Made by a program: the position numbers and the translations under genes. A stretch of DNA of 64,000 bases from positions 101,959 to 165,958 of the forward strand of contig JADDMT010000070.1 of NCBI GenBank assembly GCA_021401465.1. The letters run 5' to 3'. Shown here piece by piece: positions 1 to 11,614 of this stretch. The DNA comes from Teratosphaeria epicoccoides (lineage: Eukaryota > Ascomycota > Dothideomycetes > Mycosphaerellales > Teratosphaeriaceae). The notes beneath the pieces are model-generated. The model did no database searches, was not told where the DNA came from, and worked only from the letters and a program-made list of their open reading frames with translations. Position 1 is the stretch's first letter, and every line of letters begins with the position of its first letter.

Positions 1-632
1 GTCCTCAATCGTGGGCAATGAAAGAAGGCATCGGGTGTTCACTTATGGAGGATCCAGCCGCTGTTGCTAGCATGGTGCGTCTGGCGAAAACGAGAATGGG
101 CCCGGACAAAAGTGTGAGCGTGAAAATACGCATCCACAAGGACCTCACGAAGACTATCGAGTTCGTCAAGGCCGTCCAGGAAGCGGGCGTAGACTATATC
201 ACCATCCATGGAAGAACACGAAGTCAGAGGAGTAGCACGCCACCAGACTACGATGCAATCCGTATACTCCGCAAGCACATTTATGTCCCTGCTGTTGCGA
301 ACGGAGATGCTTATACCCTGTCGGACGTTCAATGCATCGCGAATATGACGAAAGTGGACGGCGTTATGGCTGCGAGAGGGATTCTGGAGAACCCGGCGAT
401 GTTCGTAGGGCACGACGAGGTGCCGGCCGAGTGTTTGAGGAAGTTTCTTGGGTATGTGGTGAGGTGTCCTGTACCCTTTCCGCTGGTATTGCATCATGTG
501 AGTGAAATGACGGCGAAATGGAAAGACATGGGGAAGAAGGAGAAGAGGAGATTGATGGAGTGCCGAGATCTGATCGATCTTGTAGACTTTATTGAGGGTA
601 AGTGGGGATTGGAGAAGGAGCGAAAGGGTTAA
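1..632 (+). CDS. DUS4: tRNA-dihydrouridine synthase, Dus4-type (5'-truncated by window edge)
   Basis: Flavin-dependent reduction of uridine to dihydrouridine in the tRNA D-loop; Dus4 in yeast acts at positions 20a/20b. The frame is open from base 3 and begins with PQSWAMKEGIG. The two bases before it (GT) fit the end of a Cys codon, which would be the catalytic Cys of the family's GCP motif, so the true start lies outside the window. Visible Dus features are the SVKIRIH strand, the ITIHGRTR phosphate/FMN-binding segment, PAVANGD, and the DGVMAARGILENPAMF segment, which is more like Dus4 than Dus1-3. The protein ends at the TAA at 630-632, and about 209 C-terminal residues are present. Family assignment is strong; the paralogue choice rests on the NPAMF region only. 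Confidence 0.9.
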   Translation, partial: PQSWAMKEGIGCSLMEDPAAVASMVRLAKTRMGPDKSVSVKIRIHKDLTKTIEFVKAVQEAGVDYITIHGRTRSQRSSTPPDYDAIRILRKHIYVPAVANGDAYTLSDVQCIANMTKVDGVMAARGILENPAMFVGHDEVPAECLRKFLGYVVRCPVPFPLVLHHVSEMTAKWKDMGKKEKRRLMECRDLIDLVDFIEGKWGLEKERKG

Positions 633-1152
633 GTTCAAAGGCGTGGCATGATCTTGGTTGTCATGCACAAAAATGCGAGCAGTGCCAATAGTTAGACCAA
701 GCTCCTCCGCGGCTTGTCTTCGTTCTCATAAAGTTCAGCCGCATTTCTCTTCGCCAGACCAGGATCATCGCACACGGACCAGCATAGGCTGGTTAACCCG
801 GAGTGGAAATACCAAAGCGCAGAGATTCAGAGATTGAGAACAGGTTCTCGGAAAATTGAAGAGGTATATGATTTGGAGATGCCAAGATCACAGGGAACCG
901 CATGTCTTTTGGCACCACCTGAAATGGCGATAACTAGATTGGGAGCTATTGAAATTGAGGCAGAATAAGTCAGCATTGCTCCTTGAAGATTTGCGACGAC
1001 TTGAGAGAATACTTAGCTGGCCGAAATTGCTATTGGGTGAGCGAAGTCCTACATGCACTTCTTCCAGTCGCTTCAGCCCACGCGCCCATGAGCAACCCAA
1101 GACAACGACACCTGTCCTTATATTTACAGTCGCCGCTCACAGAAACCTCGGT
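633..1152. other. Intergenic, no gene seen
   Basis: About 520 bases between the DUS4 stop and the next likely start. I see only short overlapping frames with no conserved motif. It presumably holds the DUS4 3' end and the promoter of the next gene. Confidence 0.5.
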
Positions 1153-1566
1153 ATGGAAAGCAAGATATCTTCCAGCCTAGTTCTAGTGGGCAGCGCCGCC
1201 TTGCTACTTGGCTTGTCTAGCTACGCACTCAGCCAGCAGTATTTCTTCTGTCTCAAACCAGAGACGCCAAGATCTTCATATCTCAACAAATCCACCGAGA
1301 CTGTGACGCGGGAAGAAGTAATTGCGCTGCAACACGAATGCGAAATGCTTCGAGATCGACTTGACCTCGAACGAGAGGTCCGACGCTTGCAGCGCGAGCA
1401 CCAAAGGCGCATTGACAAGTTGACTGCAGCAGGGGCATTGCGTAGTCGCGACCGGCACCTCAGGCAGAGGTCTCAGGTCGTGATAGAGGAGTGCGATAGA
1501 GCGCTGGATATGTGCGAGAAGGTGGACCCTGTGGAGCCCATGGTGCTTTGGGCTACGCAGGCTTGA
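1153..1566 (+). CDS. Small single-pass membrane protein with coiled coil (hypothetical)
   Basis: 137 residues. I do not recognise the family. The N-terminus (MESKISSSLVLVGSAALLLG) gives one hydrophobic segment at about residues 6-27, usable as a signal anchor. A charged, heptad-like stretch at about residues 50-85 (rich in E, R, L, Q) predicts a coiled coil. The open frame extends upstream to 949, but that part lacks protein-like composition and the first codon there is not ATG-supported, so I chose the ATG at 1153, directly before the hydrophobic segment. No intron is needed. It could be a lineage-specific organelle or ER membrane protein; function unknown. Confidence 0.5.
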   Translation: MESKISSSLVLVGSAALLLGLSSYALSQQYFFCLKPETPRSSYLNKSTETVTREEVIALQHECEMLRDRLDLEREVRRLQREHQRRIDKLTAAGALRSRDRHLRQRSQVVIEECDRALDMCEKVDPVEPMVLWATQA

Positions 1567-2012
1567 TCGCAGAACACAGCGGAGTCTCCCGTAGTCTTTT
1601 CCGCGTACAATCTGACATGGCGGGACGATTAATCGCGAATTTCTCAGCACGGCACGACCCGCTGGACCCGGTCAACCAGCCGCGCGCCTACCAAGGGTAC
1701 CTCCCAGCCTCATGGCCTGGCAACCACTACCAACCTCGCAACCAAATGATCTCACCAACCTCGCAACCAAATAACGGGCGACATGTACCCAGCCTTCAAG
1801 ATGGCTACGCGCATTTTCTTATGTGCAAGGATTTCTTGTCCGACAATCATCCTGCATTCCCACACAACACAACCAAACTACCACTGCGCTCGGGCGGCAG
1901 TACACACGACCCATTGCAACAGTATCGAAAGAAAGCGAATCGAGGCAGGGGAGTGAAGAAGTGCTTTGAGATAGACTCGAGGATCTCAAAGGAATCGTGA
2001 TCTCCGATCAGT
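1567..2012. other. Intergenic, no gene seen
   Basis: About 446 bases. Open frames exist on both strands but show neither a convincing start nor family motifs. A short direct repeat (CCAACCTCGCAACCAAATGA-like) occurs twice near 1730-1770. Confidence 0.4.
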
Positions 2013-2741
2013 ATGCGGTTTGCGACAGCATTCGCTCTACTTATTGCCGCATATCTGAGCCTGCGAGCAGAGGCACTACCACGACCAGCTGCACTCACCT
2101 ACTCTATCGTTGATGTCGATGGCGCGTCAAGCAGCGCGCCTGCTGCTCCTTCACCAACGACAGTCTACGCCACTGTTACGATATCGGCGGAATCGCAAGA
2201 GACAGACGAGACAACCATCTTCGTGACCGTCTCTCCACCAACCAGCTCGACGTCGACATCAGCAGCGCCAACATCATCGTCGTCATCGATTTCCAGCACC
2301 TTTTCATCGACTGTCACCGGAGCCTCATCGATTGCACTAAGCTCAGCATCAGCGCCGGCATCGACCTCTGCGCCCAGCAGCAGCAGCACCTTGGCGTCGA
2401 GCTCTGTCGCGTCATCGTTGACCGGACTCAGCACCTCTACGACCAGCTCGTCCACATCTCCATCAGGTTCATCGGGCCCATACGCGAACTCGACGACAAG
2501 CAGTCTTTCCCCGTGCTCCGACCCTGTTGTAGAGGTGTCTGCCATTTCCGAAGATACGATTTCGGTGATTGTGACAACTTTTGCAACGGTGACTGCGACG
2601 GCCGCGGCATCATCCGGCTCTCACTACGACGATGGAATGTGGCACACCTATTATCCGATCAAGGTCACCTCACCATCTCCTTCAGTAACGCCAGCAAGCT
2701 ACAGTATCGTCAGCTGGAACGAGACCGCATCACCACTTTGA
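2013..2741 (+). CDS. Secreted Ser/Thr/Ala-rich protein (hypothetical)
   Basis: 242 residues starting at a clear ATG. The N-terminus (MRFATAFALLIAAYLSLRAE) is a classical signal peptide with likely cleavage near residues 20-23. The middle (about residues 60-160) is low-complexity Ser/Thr/Ala/Pro, the kind of sequence that is heavily O-mannosylated in fungal wall and secreted proteins. A less repetitive C-terminal part contains several VTTFATVTATA-like strands and an NETA sequon. There is no clear hydrophobic C-terminal tail, so a GPI anchor is not supported. Probably a cell-wall or extracellular protein; function unknown. Confidence 0.62.
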   Translation: MRFATAFALLIAAYLSLRAEALPRPAALTYSIVDVDGASSSAPAAPSPTTVYATVTISAESQETDETTIFVTVSPPTSSTSTSAAPTSSSSSISSTFSSTVTGASSIALSSASAPASTSAPSSSSTLASSSVASSLTGLSTSTTSSSTSPSGSSGPYANSTTSSLSPCSDPVVEVSAISEDTISVIVTTFATVTATAAASSGSHYDDGMWHTYYPIKVTSPSPSVTPASYSIVSWNETASPL

Positions 2742-3656
2742 GGTTTGGGTAAATCGGCAGCATAGGATTCTGGTTGTACAGAACATTCGGTAGAGATTCG
2801 AGCTCCTTGGGCCAGTGTTTGATCATGGAATAAGCAAGTTATCATGAGCGAAGGAGTTTGGGAAGCATCGAGAGCCGCTCTGCTAGTGCAGCACATGAGC
2901 GTAGGCGGTGATAATGTTTGAATGGGTCACGAGTGATGCCACTTTACTCAGAGTTGATGAATAGAGACCTAGTAGCACGAAGCGCACGCGATTCCGGCGG
3001 ATGAAAGAGTTTGTGCTCCAGGCAGTACGTAGTGACAACAATCAGCTTTGTCCATACTACTGTCGGTACCCATCCTCGTCCCACGCACTTCGCTTGCATT
3101 TTCCACCACGCGCCAAAACTGTGCCCCCACGGGAGCTTTCCGTACGTCATCACGGCGGAATATGAGCTTAAGTATGTATGAACTCTGATTCGCGACCTCC
3201 CAACAAGCGTGTTGGCGTGATAGCTGTCCCACCCATCTGGTCAACGGCGTCGACATATGCAGCAGCTGATCAGTGGTTCGACTGACCGATCGCTCCACGC
3301 GATCTCGCATGACGGATCAACCAAGCTGTCGCTGGACGATCCAGAACTTCACCGCTTCCCGAGCGAACACCGCGAGCATCATACGGCACGCGTCTCAACA
3401 GATTTACGAAACGCCTAAGTAGACTCTATTCTGCCGGACTGGACCGGTGCATCCTTTCAAGAGCGAACAGGAGGACGTTTAGCTTGATTCTTGGTTGCGA
3501 TTGTGCCATTGATTGGTACCGATAGTGAGGCCAGGATACTGCTGCTATTAGAGGCACGCGTTGATAAGAGCTAGTTGTTATCAGAGCATAGTGCGACCAC
3601 ATCATTTGGTACGAGATAGCGTGGATCAAGAAGCACCGCTTTGGGTCATTACGAAG
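2742..3656. other. Intergenic, no gene seen
   Basis: About 915 bases. Short ORFs occur on both strands (for example 2969-3310, minus) but none has family motifs or convincing composition. Probably flanking regulatory DNA of the neighbouring genes. Confidence 0.4.
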
Positions 3657-4865
3657 ATGGACTCAGGAAGGAATAGTACTCTCGCAACAGTCGCGTCAGG
3701 CTCGAGTCGACCTGTCGCTGTTCGAGCCAGCGACAACAGCCATACGACAACGAATGTGAGCTCGGGACTTATGCGACCATTGTATACTTCCTGCGCAGAG
3801 CACCATCATGCTTTGGAGCGGCAGCAGTTGCAAGAGCAGTTGCAAGAGCAGCAGCAAACTACGCGAAAGGACACGGAACCTCTCCTTTGCTTGAACGAGC
3901 TCCCAAGGATGCCGACAAGTGAGCTGCCGGTGACGCCTGCGCGCAGTCTCTCTCAAAGTGGACAGAATGTCAGCCCTTTCTTGCGCCTGCCAGTCGAGCT
4001 CAGGCTACAGATCTACTCCCTTCTCGTCCTTCCACGACGAGCACTGGATCTGCTGCCGTCGTATGAGCGAATCCAGGCAAGCACACAGGATTACTTCGAC
4101 TACGACAAAAAGCGATACGGTACGAATCACCCGGCTACGGCAGATCCGACGCATCCCCACCTCCTAATGCGAACTATCGATCCCGATCGATATCTCAAAC
4201 GCTACCCAGAGATATACCCGACACCGATTCGTTCGAAGTACAGCGTACGATGCGATCGTTTCAGGAGTGCATGCAAGAGCACCACGTACCACTGCGTCAA
4301 TAGCCAACGACTCAAAGATCAGCTCAAAATTCTGCAGGTCAACAAATTGATCCATTCAGAAGCCGCAGAGCTATTTTACGGGAGCTATACATTTGACTTT
4401 GACACACATGTTGAGGCCATAGTGCCTTTCTTGAGCGACCTGACGCCTTTTGCGCGGAGTTGCATTAAGAGCATAAGACTGGTGAAGCGAGCGTTGGCAT
4501 ACGAGAAGGAGTTCGACCGATGCGAATGGAGCAATGCTTTGCGGTATCTCACGTCATCCTCGACTGGCATTTCGCTGCGCAAGCTGGAGCTTGGCGTGGT
4601 GGCGGGCAGACCAGGCGAGAATGGGTGGGATAGAGTTCCGACTTACAACAAGAACGACATGAAGCTTTTGAGCGGAACGGAAGGTTACGAATGGATGCAG
4701 TATCTTTTGGAATTCAAGGGATTGCAGGAATTGGGCGTGCAGCCAGTAATTGAGCATTGTCCGCCTGGCGGGACGAGTAGGGCACTGGCTGGATACATCC
4801 GGTTTTCTGCGAGCGTGGAGAGTGGGTTTAGGGAGTACTTGCGGGAGCAATTGCTGGTTGCTTGA
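3657..4865 (+). CDS. F-box-like hypothetical protein
   Basis: 402 residues. The stretch SPFLRLPVELRLQIYSLLVL (about residues 102-121) is the F-box-like helix pair that opens a very large family of Pezizomycotina proteins. It is followed by a conserved-looking body with ILQVNKLIHSEAAELFYGSY, the second hallmark of this family (a returning 'previous generation plus bad structure' motif). The frame is open from 3561, but I take the ATG at 3657 (MDSGRNST), since the upstream residues look non-coding. A Gln-rich run (about residues 60-75) precedes the domain. F-box proteins usually recruit substrates to SCF ubiquitin ligases, but members of this fungal group are mostly uncharacterised. The substrate is unknown. 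Confidence 0.72.
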   Translation: MDSGRNSTLATVASGSSRPVAVRASDNSHTTTNVSSGLMRPLYTSCAEHHHALERQQLQEQLQEQQQTTRKDTEPLLCLNELPRMPTSELPVTPARSLSQSGQNVSPFLRLPVELRLQIYSLLVLPRRALDLLPSYERIQASTQDYFDYDKKRYGTNHPATADPTHPHLLMRTIDPDRYLKRYPEIYPTPIRSKYSVRCDRFRSACKSTTYHCVNSQRLKDQLKILQVNKLIHSEAAELFYGSYTFDFDTHVEAIVPFLSDLTPFARSCIKSIRLVKRALAYEKEFDRCEWSNALRYLTSSSTGISLRKLELGVVAGRPGENGWDRVPTYNKNDMKLLSGTEGYEWMQYLLEFKGLQELGVQPVIEHCPPGGTSRALAGYIRFSASVESGFREYLREQLLVA

Positions 4866-5755
4866 ACTAATCTTAGAAGAGATGAAGACTTCAGGAGGCC
4901 GATCAGGATAGGTAACAGGGTTTGAATCATGGTCATCAGCGCTTCTTTTGGCTTTGAGTTTGGCGATGACAGGATTCCGGTGCAAGAGACTAGGCTCACC
5001 TGTTATAGCGTATGATAATGACGGGCAGGCTGGTACTGAGCCATGCCGTCTTCAAAACCTCCTTCAAATCCTTCCACAGGCCTCGAGCGACCGCACCCAG
5101 CAAGTCAAGTTCCTCGAAACGCGCTGCCGAAGAGGTTTGTGGCTTGCTCTTCGCATGCCGCGCGCGCCTGCCTGCTCACTCCAGACTGTGCGCTGTTCGA
5201 ATTCTCCGCACCAAATTGTTCAGGACAACAATACGCCGCAGTCGCAACGGGGCAGGTCCCTCGCTATGGCGGAGACAAGAGGAAGCAACTCAGATGGAAC
5301 CAAGAGTCATCCAGGGACTTGATCCAAAAATCCCGTAGTGTCATGGCCGCTGAAGCTGACTGGACAGTAGAAATGCCCTTGCACAGCTCGAGGAATCAGC
5401 TCACATACCATGAGCACTCGCTCGATGACGCCAGCTACTTCATCCATAGCCGCCTTCATCAAAGCCGAGCTTCTCGGGAGGACTATGGGCTGCACAACCA
5501 TGTAGAACCTCCTGCTTTCCCGGTGTGTCTGCCGCAAGTGGCGAGATATCATTTCCGGCAACGCTGAGCTCAGCGATCCCATAAAACAACCAACCGATCG
5601 ACCGCTTGACGTGGTTGACTGCTCATTGACAAAGTTGACTGGACGTGTTGTCACGTCTTACTCCTTCTCGCGAGATAACCGATGAAGTTGTTGACAGCTC
5701 AAAATGTTGAATCCCGACACCAGCCGTCAGCGGCTGGTCCGCTCCATATTGACCA
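4866..5755. other. Intergenic, no confident gene
   Basis: About 890 bases. An open frame of 174 codons (5043-5567, plus) starts with ATG and has a Ser/Pro-rich beginning, but its second half loses protein-like composition and no family is recognisable. I leave it uncalled. Confidence 0.35.
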
Positions 5756-6142
5756 ATGGAACTACTGTCTGAGCTCCAGGAGAAACTTTTTCTGGTTGCG
5801 ACGAACCGCATCACGGCCTACGAAATCATCTTTCAAGCGAAATGGATCGATTACAGCACATTGTCTTGCCCAGGCCGGCTGCAGAAGACGCCGACGTTGC
5901 TATCGCATATTCCGTCAAATCGAACCCACTCTTTTTTGCGGGGCTCCACCCGGCCAACAACATTCGAGCAAGCTTGTCGCTCACCCGCAGAAGACCTACA
6001 TTCTGCCAATAGTGCACTCAAACGGCGAGCTCTACAAGGATCCTGGCAGCATATGTTCCTCAAGTCGACCTTGAGAAACGTGAGCAAGATCCAGGCGATC
6101 AACAGGTGTCACGCTCGGGTAGGTTTTAGATTCTGGGCTTGA
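5756..6142 (+). pseudogene. Relic resembling SAICAR synthetase (Ade1) N-terminal region
   Basis: One 128-codon open frame. Residues 9-26 (EKLFLVATNRITAYEIIF) match position by position, mostly with identical or conservative residues, the SAICAR synthetase signature around VATDRISAYDVI, which binds ATP. Downstream pieces fit the same order: LLSHIPSNRTHSFL (family: an LS..IP..RTHFL segment) and RRALQGSW (family: the VRGYITGSAW segment). The residue at the conserved Asp of VATDR is Asn here, the stretch between is poorly conserved, and the frame stops after only the first third of a typical protein of about 300 residues. I infer a decayed duplicate or fragment, not the functional purine-pathway gene. 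A chance match is possible but unlikely for the first motif. Confidence 0.5.
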
Positions 6143-7070
6143 GCTGGAGAGCCGAAGGGAAGAATAGGTCCTCGACGGGGTGCGCGTCGTGGCCTACATT
6201 GTTGTGGGATTGAGAACACTAGGAGGAGATGGATGTCATTGACCTCTGATCCTGAGCCTTACCAGTGATTGCGAGAAAGACGCGGCTGCAGAAGGCATCA
6301 CAGCATCGTCGTCCATCAATTTGCTTACGCGGCAGCCCCATGCCCGGATTTTCGAGTAATGCAAGCTTGTGATGAACGTGGGCAGCAAGTTGAAATGGGA
6401 TCATCAAGAAGTTTTGGAAGCTGGTAAATTACATCCAAGTAGTATGTACACTTACATGAAGCAAGTCCCATGAAGCACGCGCATCCCAGAAATGCCGCCT
6501 TGCGCCTCGGCCAGGCACCAAAGCAGCAGCACATCTCTCATTCTGTCTACCTCTCCTCCAAACATCCCCACGCTCTGGTAAGACTTTCTTTTCAGGCCGC
6601 TGGCGGAAGGCATTGCATTCAGAGGCTTGGGACGGTCTCCTCAATCTGCCGATGCTCATCCAGCGCGCGCTGACATTCTCGCAGGAGCGCATCCAGGACT
6701 GAAATTGAGCGGTCTCCCGCCGGCAATTGAAAGTCGTCGTCGTCGAAGAAAAGTCCCCCATCAAACATGCGTGCCACCACCCTATCGCATCAAAGAAAGG
6801 CCGTCTCTATTCTCCGGTGCAAAGCAAGAAACGCCACAGTCGCCGTCCCTTTTATCACATCCTCGAACTGAATCGACCGCACTTTTATAACACAAGATGG
6901 AAGATGATTGGGCGTCCCGCAGGCAAATGCATTGAATGCAGCGCAGCAGACTCTCTATTCCCGACGACCAGCCCATGCGTCATTAGTAAGGGTGTAAGTG
7001 TAGGTAAACACAGCCTCAGAACTGATGGGGTATCATATGCAATCGATCAACCGACGTACGTGCACTCAAC
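6143..7070. other. Intergenic, 3' flank of eIF4G
   Basis: About 930 bases between the Ade1-like relic and the eIF4G stop. Only short unrelated frames are visible. Part of it is presumably the eIF4G 3' UTR. Confidence 0.45.
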
Positions 7071-10000
7071 TCAGGAAGCTTCCTCGGCCTTCTCTGCTGC
7101 TGGTGACTTGGAGCGATTCCGAGCAGCTGGAGGCGAGACTTGCTCAGAGGGCATGTCGTCGGCGTCGCCTGATTGGTCGAGGCCTGCGAGAGCACTGGAA
7201 GCTGTTAGTGATCGATCTGCTTCAAGCATGTATTGCTGCTTACCTGAACGCGTTCTGCGCCGTGCTTGGCTCCTCCTTCTTCTCCTTATCGACTGGGGGC
7301 GTGTTTGTGCGTGTCGTGTTGCCAGAGGATGGCGGACCAAGACCGCGTCTGCTACCTGCGCGACCGCCGAGAGTGCTTGGGCCAAGACCGCCACCTGGAA
7401 CGAGCGAGCCAGTACCACGGTTGGAAGCGCCACGTTGTTGCAGTCTCCTCAAGTCATCCATGCGGACCTGGCCGGCGCTGAGGTCAACTGGTAGAGGACC
7501 AGAGAAGTTGCGAGCGTCACCACGTCCTGCTGGGGGACGGCCGCCCCCGCCGCGCGATGATTTCGCACGCTCTGCCTCTGCCTTGGCTTGCGCCTCTGCA
7601 GCTTCTTGATGAATTTGCTCGATGGTCTTGGGACCCTTCGTGTCGTCCTTGCCCTTCCAGCCTGCCTTGCGCAAATCAATCATGTCCATGATCATGAACT
7701 TCGGTCTGCTTCCGAGGGCGTCGCTCTTAAGTAAGACGGCGTCGATGCGCTCGAAGTATGATTGGATCAACGCGCGGCCTTGTTCCTCCTCGTTCATGGT
7801 TGCGCCGACAGTCTTGAGGAGCGTCGTCAAGTTCTCGACGGCAGCCTCGTCTGGGTCGCCTTCGAAATTGAGCAACTTCATGACACACTCGTGCATGATG
7901 CGGAGTGTGAGCATGCGGAGCTTGTAGAGCTGACCGATGAACTGAATGAGGCCGAGACCACGGCGTTTGGCAGCTGCAGCAACGTAGTACTCATCGGAGA
8001 GAAGTGCAGCCTCCTTGGAGTCACCTTCGGGTTGCTCTGGAAGGTTGACTTGCCATCCACGCTCAAACTCCTCTTGACAACGGTTGAGAAGGTATTTGCG
8101 GAAGAGTGCACCACCCACGACCGGGTTGCCATTCTTGTCCTTGACGTTTTCGTCCCGGATGTCCGTGCTCATGGTTGTCAACATCTTGTGGCAGAACTTG
8201 GCGTACATGCCAGCCCAGTGAGCTTCGTCACACGCCTTCTCGAATGTGAGCTGGATGACTTGGCGAAGCGTGCGGCCATCAGACTCGTGCTTGGACTGGC
8301 CGGCGATCTCGAGGATCTGGTCAGAGATCTTCTCGAACTTCTCCGGCGTCATCTTGTTGAGAGCGGCCTTGACCTTACGCTGCACAACGTCAGGAGCCAT
8401 GAGACCGCTGGGATCGACGCTAGTGGCCATCGGTGATTGACCAATGCTCGTCGGCTTCCAGCCAGTCTGTGACTTCTCCAGGCCCTTGATTTCCATATGT
8501 GCGGTCAAGGGCATTTTGGCGGCCATGTCAGCCTCCTCCTTCTTGCTCATCGCGCGATCTCCGCGTTTGCTGCCGCCTCTAGCGCCGCCACGGGAGCTCG
8601 TCGTCCTGGGGGAGCCCGGACCCATTGAGCCCATGCCGCCCATCTGCTGCAGTGAGTTGGTCCGGCTCATGCCACCAGGCCCTAGGTTGCTGGGCATACG
8701 ACCACCAGCCATGCCCGGCATACCTGCTGAACGGGAGCCCATCTGTGCCGCTTCGAACCGTTGCTGCGAGGTAGTACCTGGCGGAAGAGTCCGCGGCCCG
8801 CTGCCAGCAAATTGGCCCATGACGCCACCGGGAAAGCCGCCTGACGCACCTGGACGGCCAGAGGGCTGCCTAGACCCCATGGATGGGGCGCGCGCAGATT
8901 GAGGACGAGCAGAGTCGTCGCCTGGGCCAAGCGTCTCCTTGACCTTGCGATCCCAGTCAACGGATGGCTTCTCCTGGAAGACCTTCTGAAACTGGAGCAA
9001 GAAGTCCTTGTCGTAAGCTCGACCTTTGCGTGCACTGAGAGCTGGATTTGGCGACTTGAAGCCGTCGGGATACTGTGCCTCCTCCTTGAGGTTGAGGAAG
9101 CGAGCAGACTTCAGAGCTTGCATGCCAGGAGTAGGCTCGGCTGGCTCGACGCGCTTCGTGGTCTCCAGCTTGAGGTTAGCTGGCCTTGGCTTTTGAGCAG
9201 CAGCAGCAGCTCGTGATGCAGGCTGCTGCGGTGGTGGCATCGAGGTAGAGTCTGAGTTGGCATCCTCAGCTGGAGAGTCTGTATCGTCGGCAGACGCGGA
9301 TGCCCCAGGACCGAGTGTCGGCTTCTTCAACGAGGCAAACAGTTTCTTGGCCTCCTCGTCATCAGTGCCTGTCTCGCCGTCCTTCTCCTTCTCGGCCTCA
9401 CGCTCGCGCTCACGAGCTGCCTCGATCTCCTCTGCCTCGCGCTCCTGACGCTTGAGCTCCTCATCCAGGTTGACTGCTGCGGCCTTGGCCTTCTCCTCCT
9501 TCTCGCGCTGCTTCTTCTCGTTGTACGCGCGCTCGCGCTCTTCTTCGGCTTTCTCAGCGGCTTCCATCTCGGCGATCTCGCGCTCCATGCGCTCTTCCTC
9601 AGTCTCCTCCTTCTCCGTCTTCGAAGCATCGGGTTTTTCGATGGCCTTCTCGGCAGCCGCAGCTTCTTGCTCGCCTTTCTTGTCCTTCGCATCAGCAGCA
9701 GCAGCCTCCTCAGCCTGAGCTGTGGCCTCCTTGATCTGATCATCGGCGGCCTTCTTCGCCGCTACGTCCTCCTTGGCCTTCACGTCAGCGCCTTCCTTAT
9801 CTGCATTGGCCTTCGTGTCGACGGCTTCCTTATCTGCCTCATTTTGAGTAGCACCAGATCTCGCAGCCTCCTGCTCTTGCTGCTTGCGCTTCTCCTCCTC
9901 AGCCTGGCGCTTGACCTGCTCTTGGAAGGCATTCTTGGTCTCTTCCGCAGACTTAGTGCTCTTGCTCTCAGCGCGAATGTGTTGACCGCTGGCAGCGCGT

Positions 10001-11614
10001 GGTGGCGGTGTTGGCGCGTTGGGAGTAGAGACGATGACCGGCTCACGAGGCGCGGTGGCAGTGCTTGGCGACGGAGAAGCCTTGCTGAAGTTGATCTCGT
10101 TCCCATTCGCATCAGTGATCTTGATGACATTGGTCTTCTTCGGCTTGACAAATTGTGAGGATGGAGTCGGTGCCTGCTGTGGAGGCGCAGGCGTGCCGGG
10201 GGCTTGTGGGTGACCTAAGCTCGAAGGTGGGCGCTGTGATGACTGTGACGCGCTGCGTGACATGTCCGGAGGCTGGAATGGTGGCTGTACAGGCGGGCCT
10301 TGCGGCGCGCCGTATGGTGTTGGGTATGGGGGACGTGGTGAATGTGGTGGCTGCTGGTAGCCATAAGGAGCGCCGTAGTAGGGTTGGTAGTGCCCCGAGT
10401 AGGGGTTGTACTCGGGGTGTGAGTACATCTGTGATGGCTACGAGGTCAGACTAAATGTTGATTGACTATGCGTATGCATCGATCAAATTGGAAATGTGGT
10501 TGTAGTGAGTCGAACAGCCGACGCCGTTTTGGACCAAGTTGCAGTGTCATGATTCAAAGCGATTGTGTTGCTCGCGCCTTTGTGCCTTGCGTGTGCGAAG
10601 TGATTGTGGACTCGAACGTGTAACAAAGGAAGGAAAATGTCTCACCTGAGGAGGATAGCCGTAGCCCATTTGGCCTTGCGGCATTTGAGGCTGCGCATGC
10701 TGGATCGCCGGGTCGCCCCTCCCGCGCCCGTATGGCGAGTTTGGCGGCTGCGGCTGGAAGCCTGGCATACCAGAGCGAGGCCCACCGGGCTGTGGTTGCC
10801 GGAAATTGGGAGCCGGAGAGAATTGCTGTGGAGGAGCGAAGCCGCGACCGCGACCTGCTTGGTTGACGAAGTTGCGGTTGAAGCCTGAGTCGCTGTGCAC
10901 AGATTGGGAAGATTGTCTCCTCTCGTGCATTCCTGGTCCAAGAGGCATCTGAGCAGAGCGCATCTGAAACTCGAAATTAGCATCAAGCTTGACGTCATGT
11001 GATTAAAATGCCACTTCACTTACCGGATCGCCATCACCACCAATCTGGCCAAAAGTCATCCCGTTACCCTGGCTTTGAAGTCCTGATGGTGGCTTGCCGC
11101 CGCTCGCCTGAGGCTGCGGAATCGGCGAAGGAGAGTGCGCCGGAGAGATGACGCGCGGGTCGCGCTGCGGAGCAGGGAGACTGGAGGTTTGTGACGCGAA
11201 AGGTATACTCGACTGCAGCAGAGGCGAGCCCGTCGCGCCCATCGAGCCGAAGCTGATGGGAGGCCGGCTACCATTCTGCCCGACTGCTCCGCCATTCGGG
11301 ATCTGACCGCTTGCGCCAGACGCGTTGATGACCACTGAGGTCTTCCTGTCGTGTGAGGTACCGTTTGGCTGAGAGCCTCCTGCCATGTTGCCGGCTCCGC
11401 TCACCGGAGTATCCGCAGACTTTGCATGTTGCGAGGAGGCTCCCGCCGCCTGGGCTGGAATCGAGGACGCCGTTTTTGCTGTTTGCGCCCACGACCTAGC
11501 AGGAGCGTGGGCCGGCCCAACTCCTGCTTGCGAAGGGGTTGTGAGAGCGGCGGGCAATGGAGTGTGTGTGCCGTTCGTCGGTGGTCGGGCGTTCGGCGGA
11601 ATCGCGCTTGTCAT
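7071..11614 (-). CDS. TIF4631: Translation initiation factor eIF4G
   Basis: Scaffold of the eIF4F cap-binding complex; links eIF4E, eIF4A and Pab1 in the cytoplasm. Model in transcript order: 11614-11024, 10963-10646, 10428-7244, 7194-7071, giving about 1405 residues. All junctions are GT-AG and in phase (introns of 60, 217 and 49 nt). Residues 1 to about 450 are Pro/Gln/Gly-rich and disordered. About 450-700 is a long Glu/Lys/Ala-rich helical stretch. The eIF4E-binding motif YDKDFLLQF (Y-x4-L-hydrophobic) starts near residue 774. An Arg/Gly-rich linker leads to the MIF4G HEAT domain (about 984-1227, RKVKAALNKMTPEKF to MIDLRKAGWK), which binds eIF4A. An RG/Ser-rich tail follows. No MA3 domain is seen, as usual for fungal eIF4G. 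The last exon (41 codons including the stop) is supported by the reading frame and a CTAAC branch point. Confidence 0.95.

Noticed and set aside
5043..5567. 174-codon plus-strand frame starting with ATG
   Set aside because: The first third looks protein-like, but the rest does not; there is no family motif and no splice structure.
5841..6010. Second frame (MDRLQHIV ... AYSVKSNPLFF) resembling the YAVKCNP motif of PLP decarboxylases
   Set aside because: Very short, in a different frame from the Ade1-like match that explains the same DNA better.
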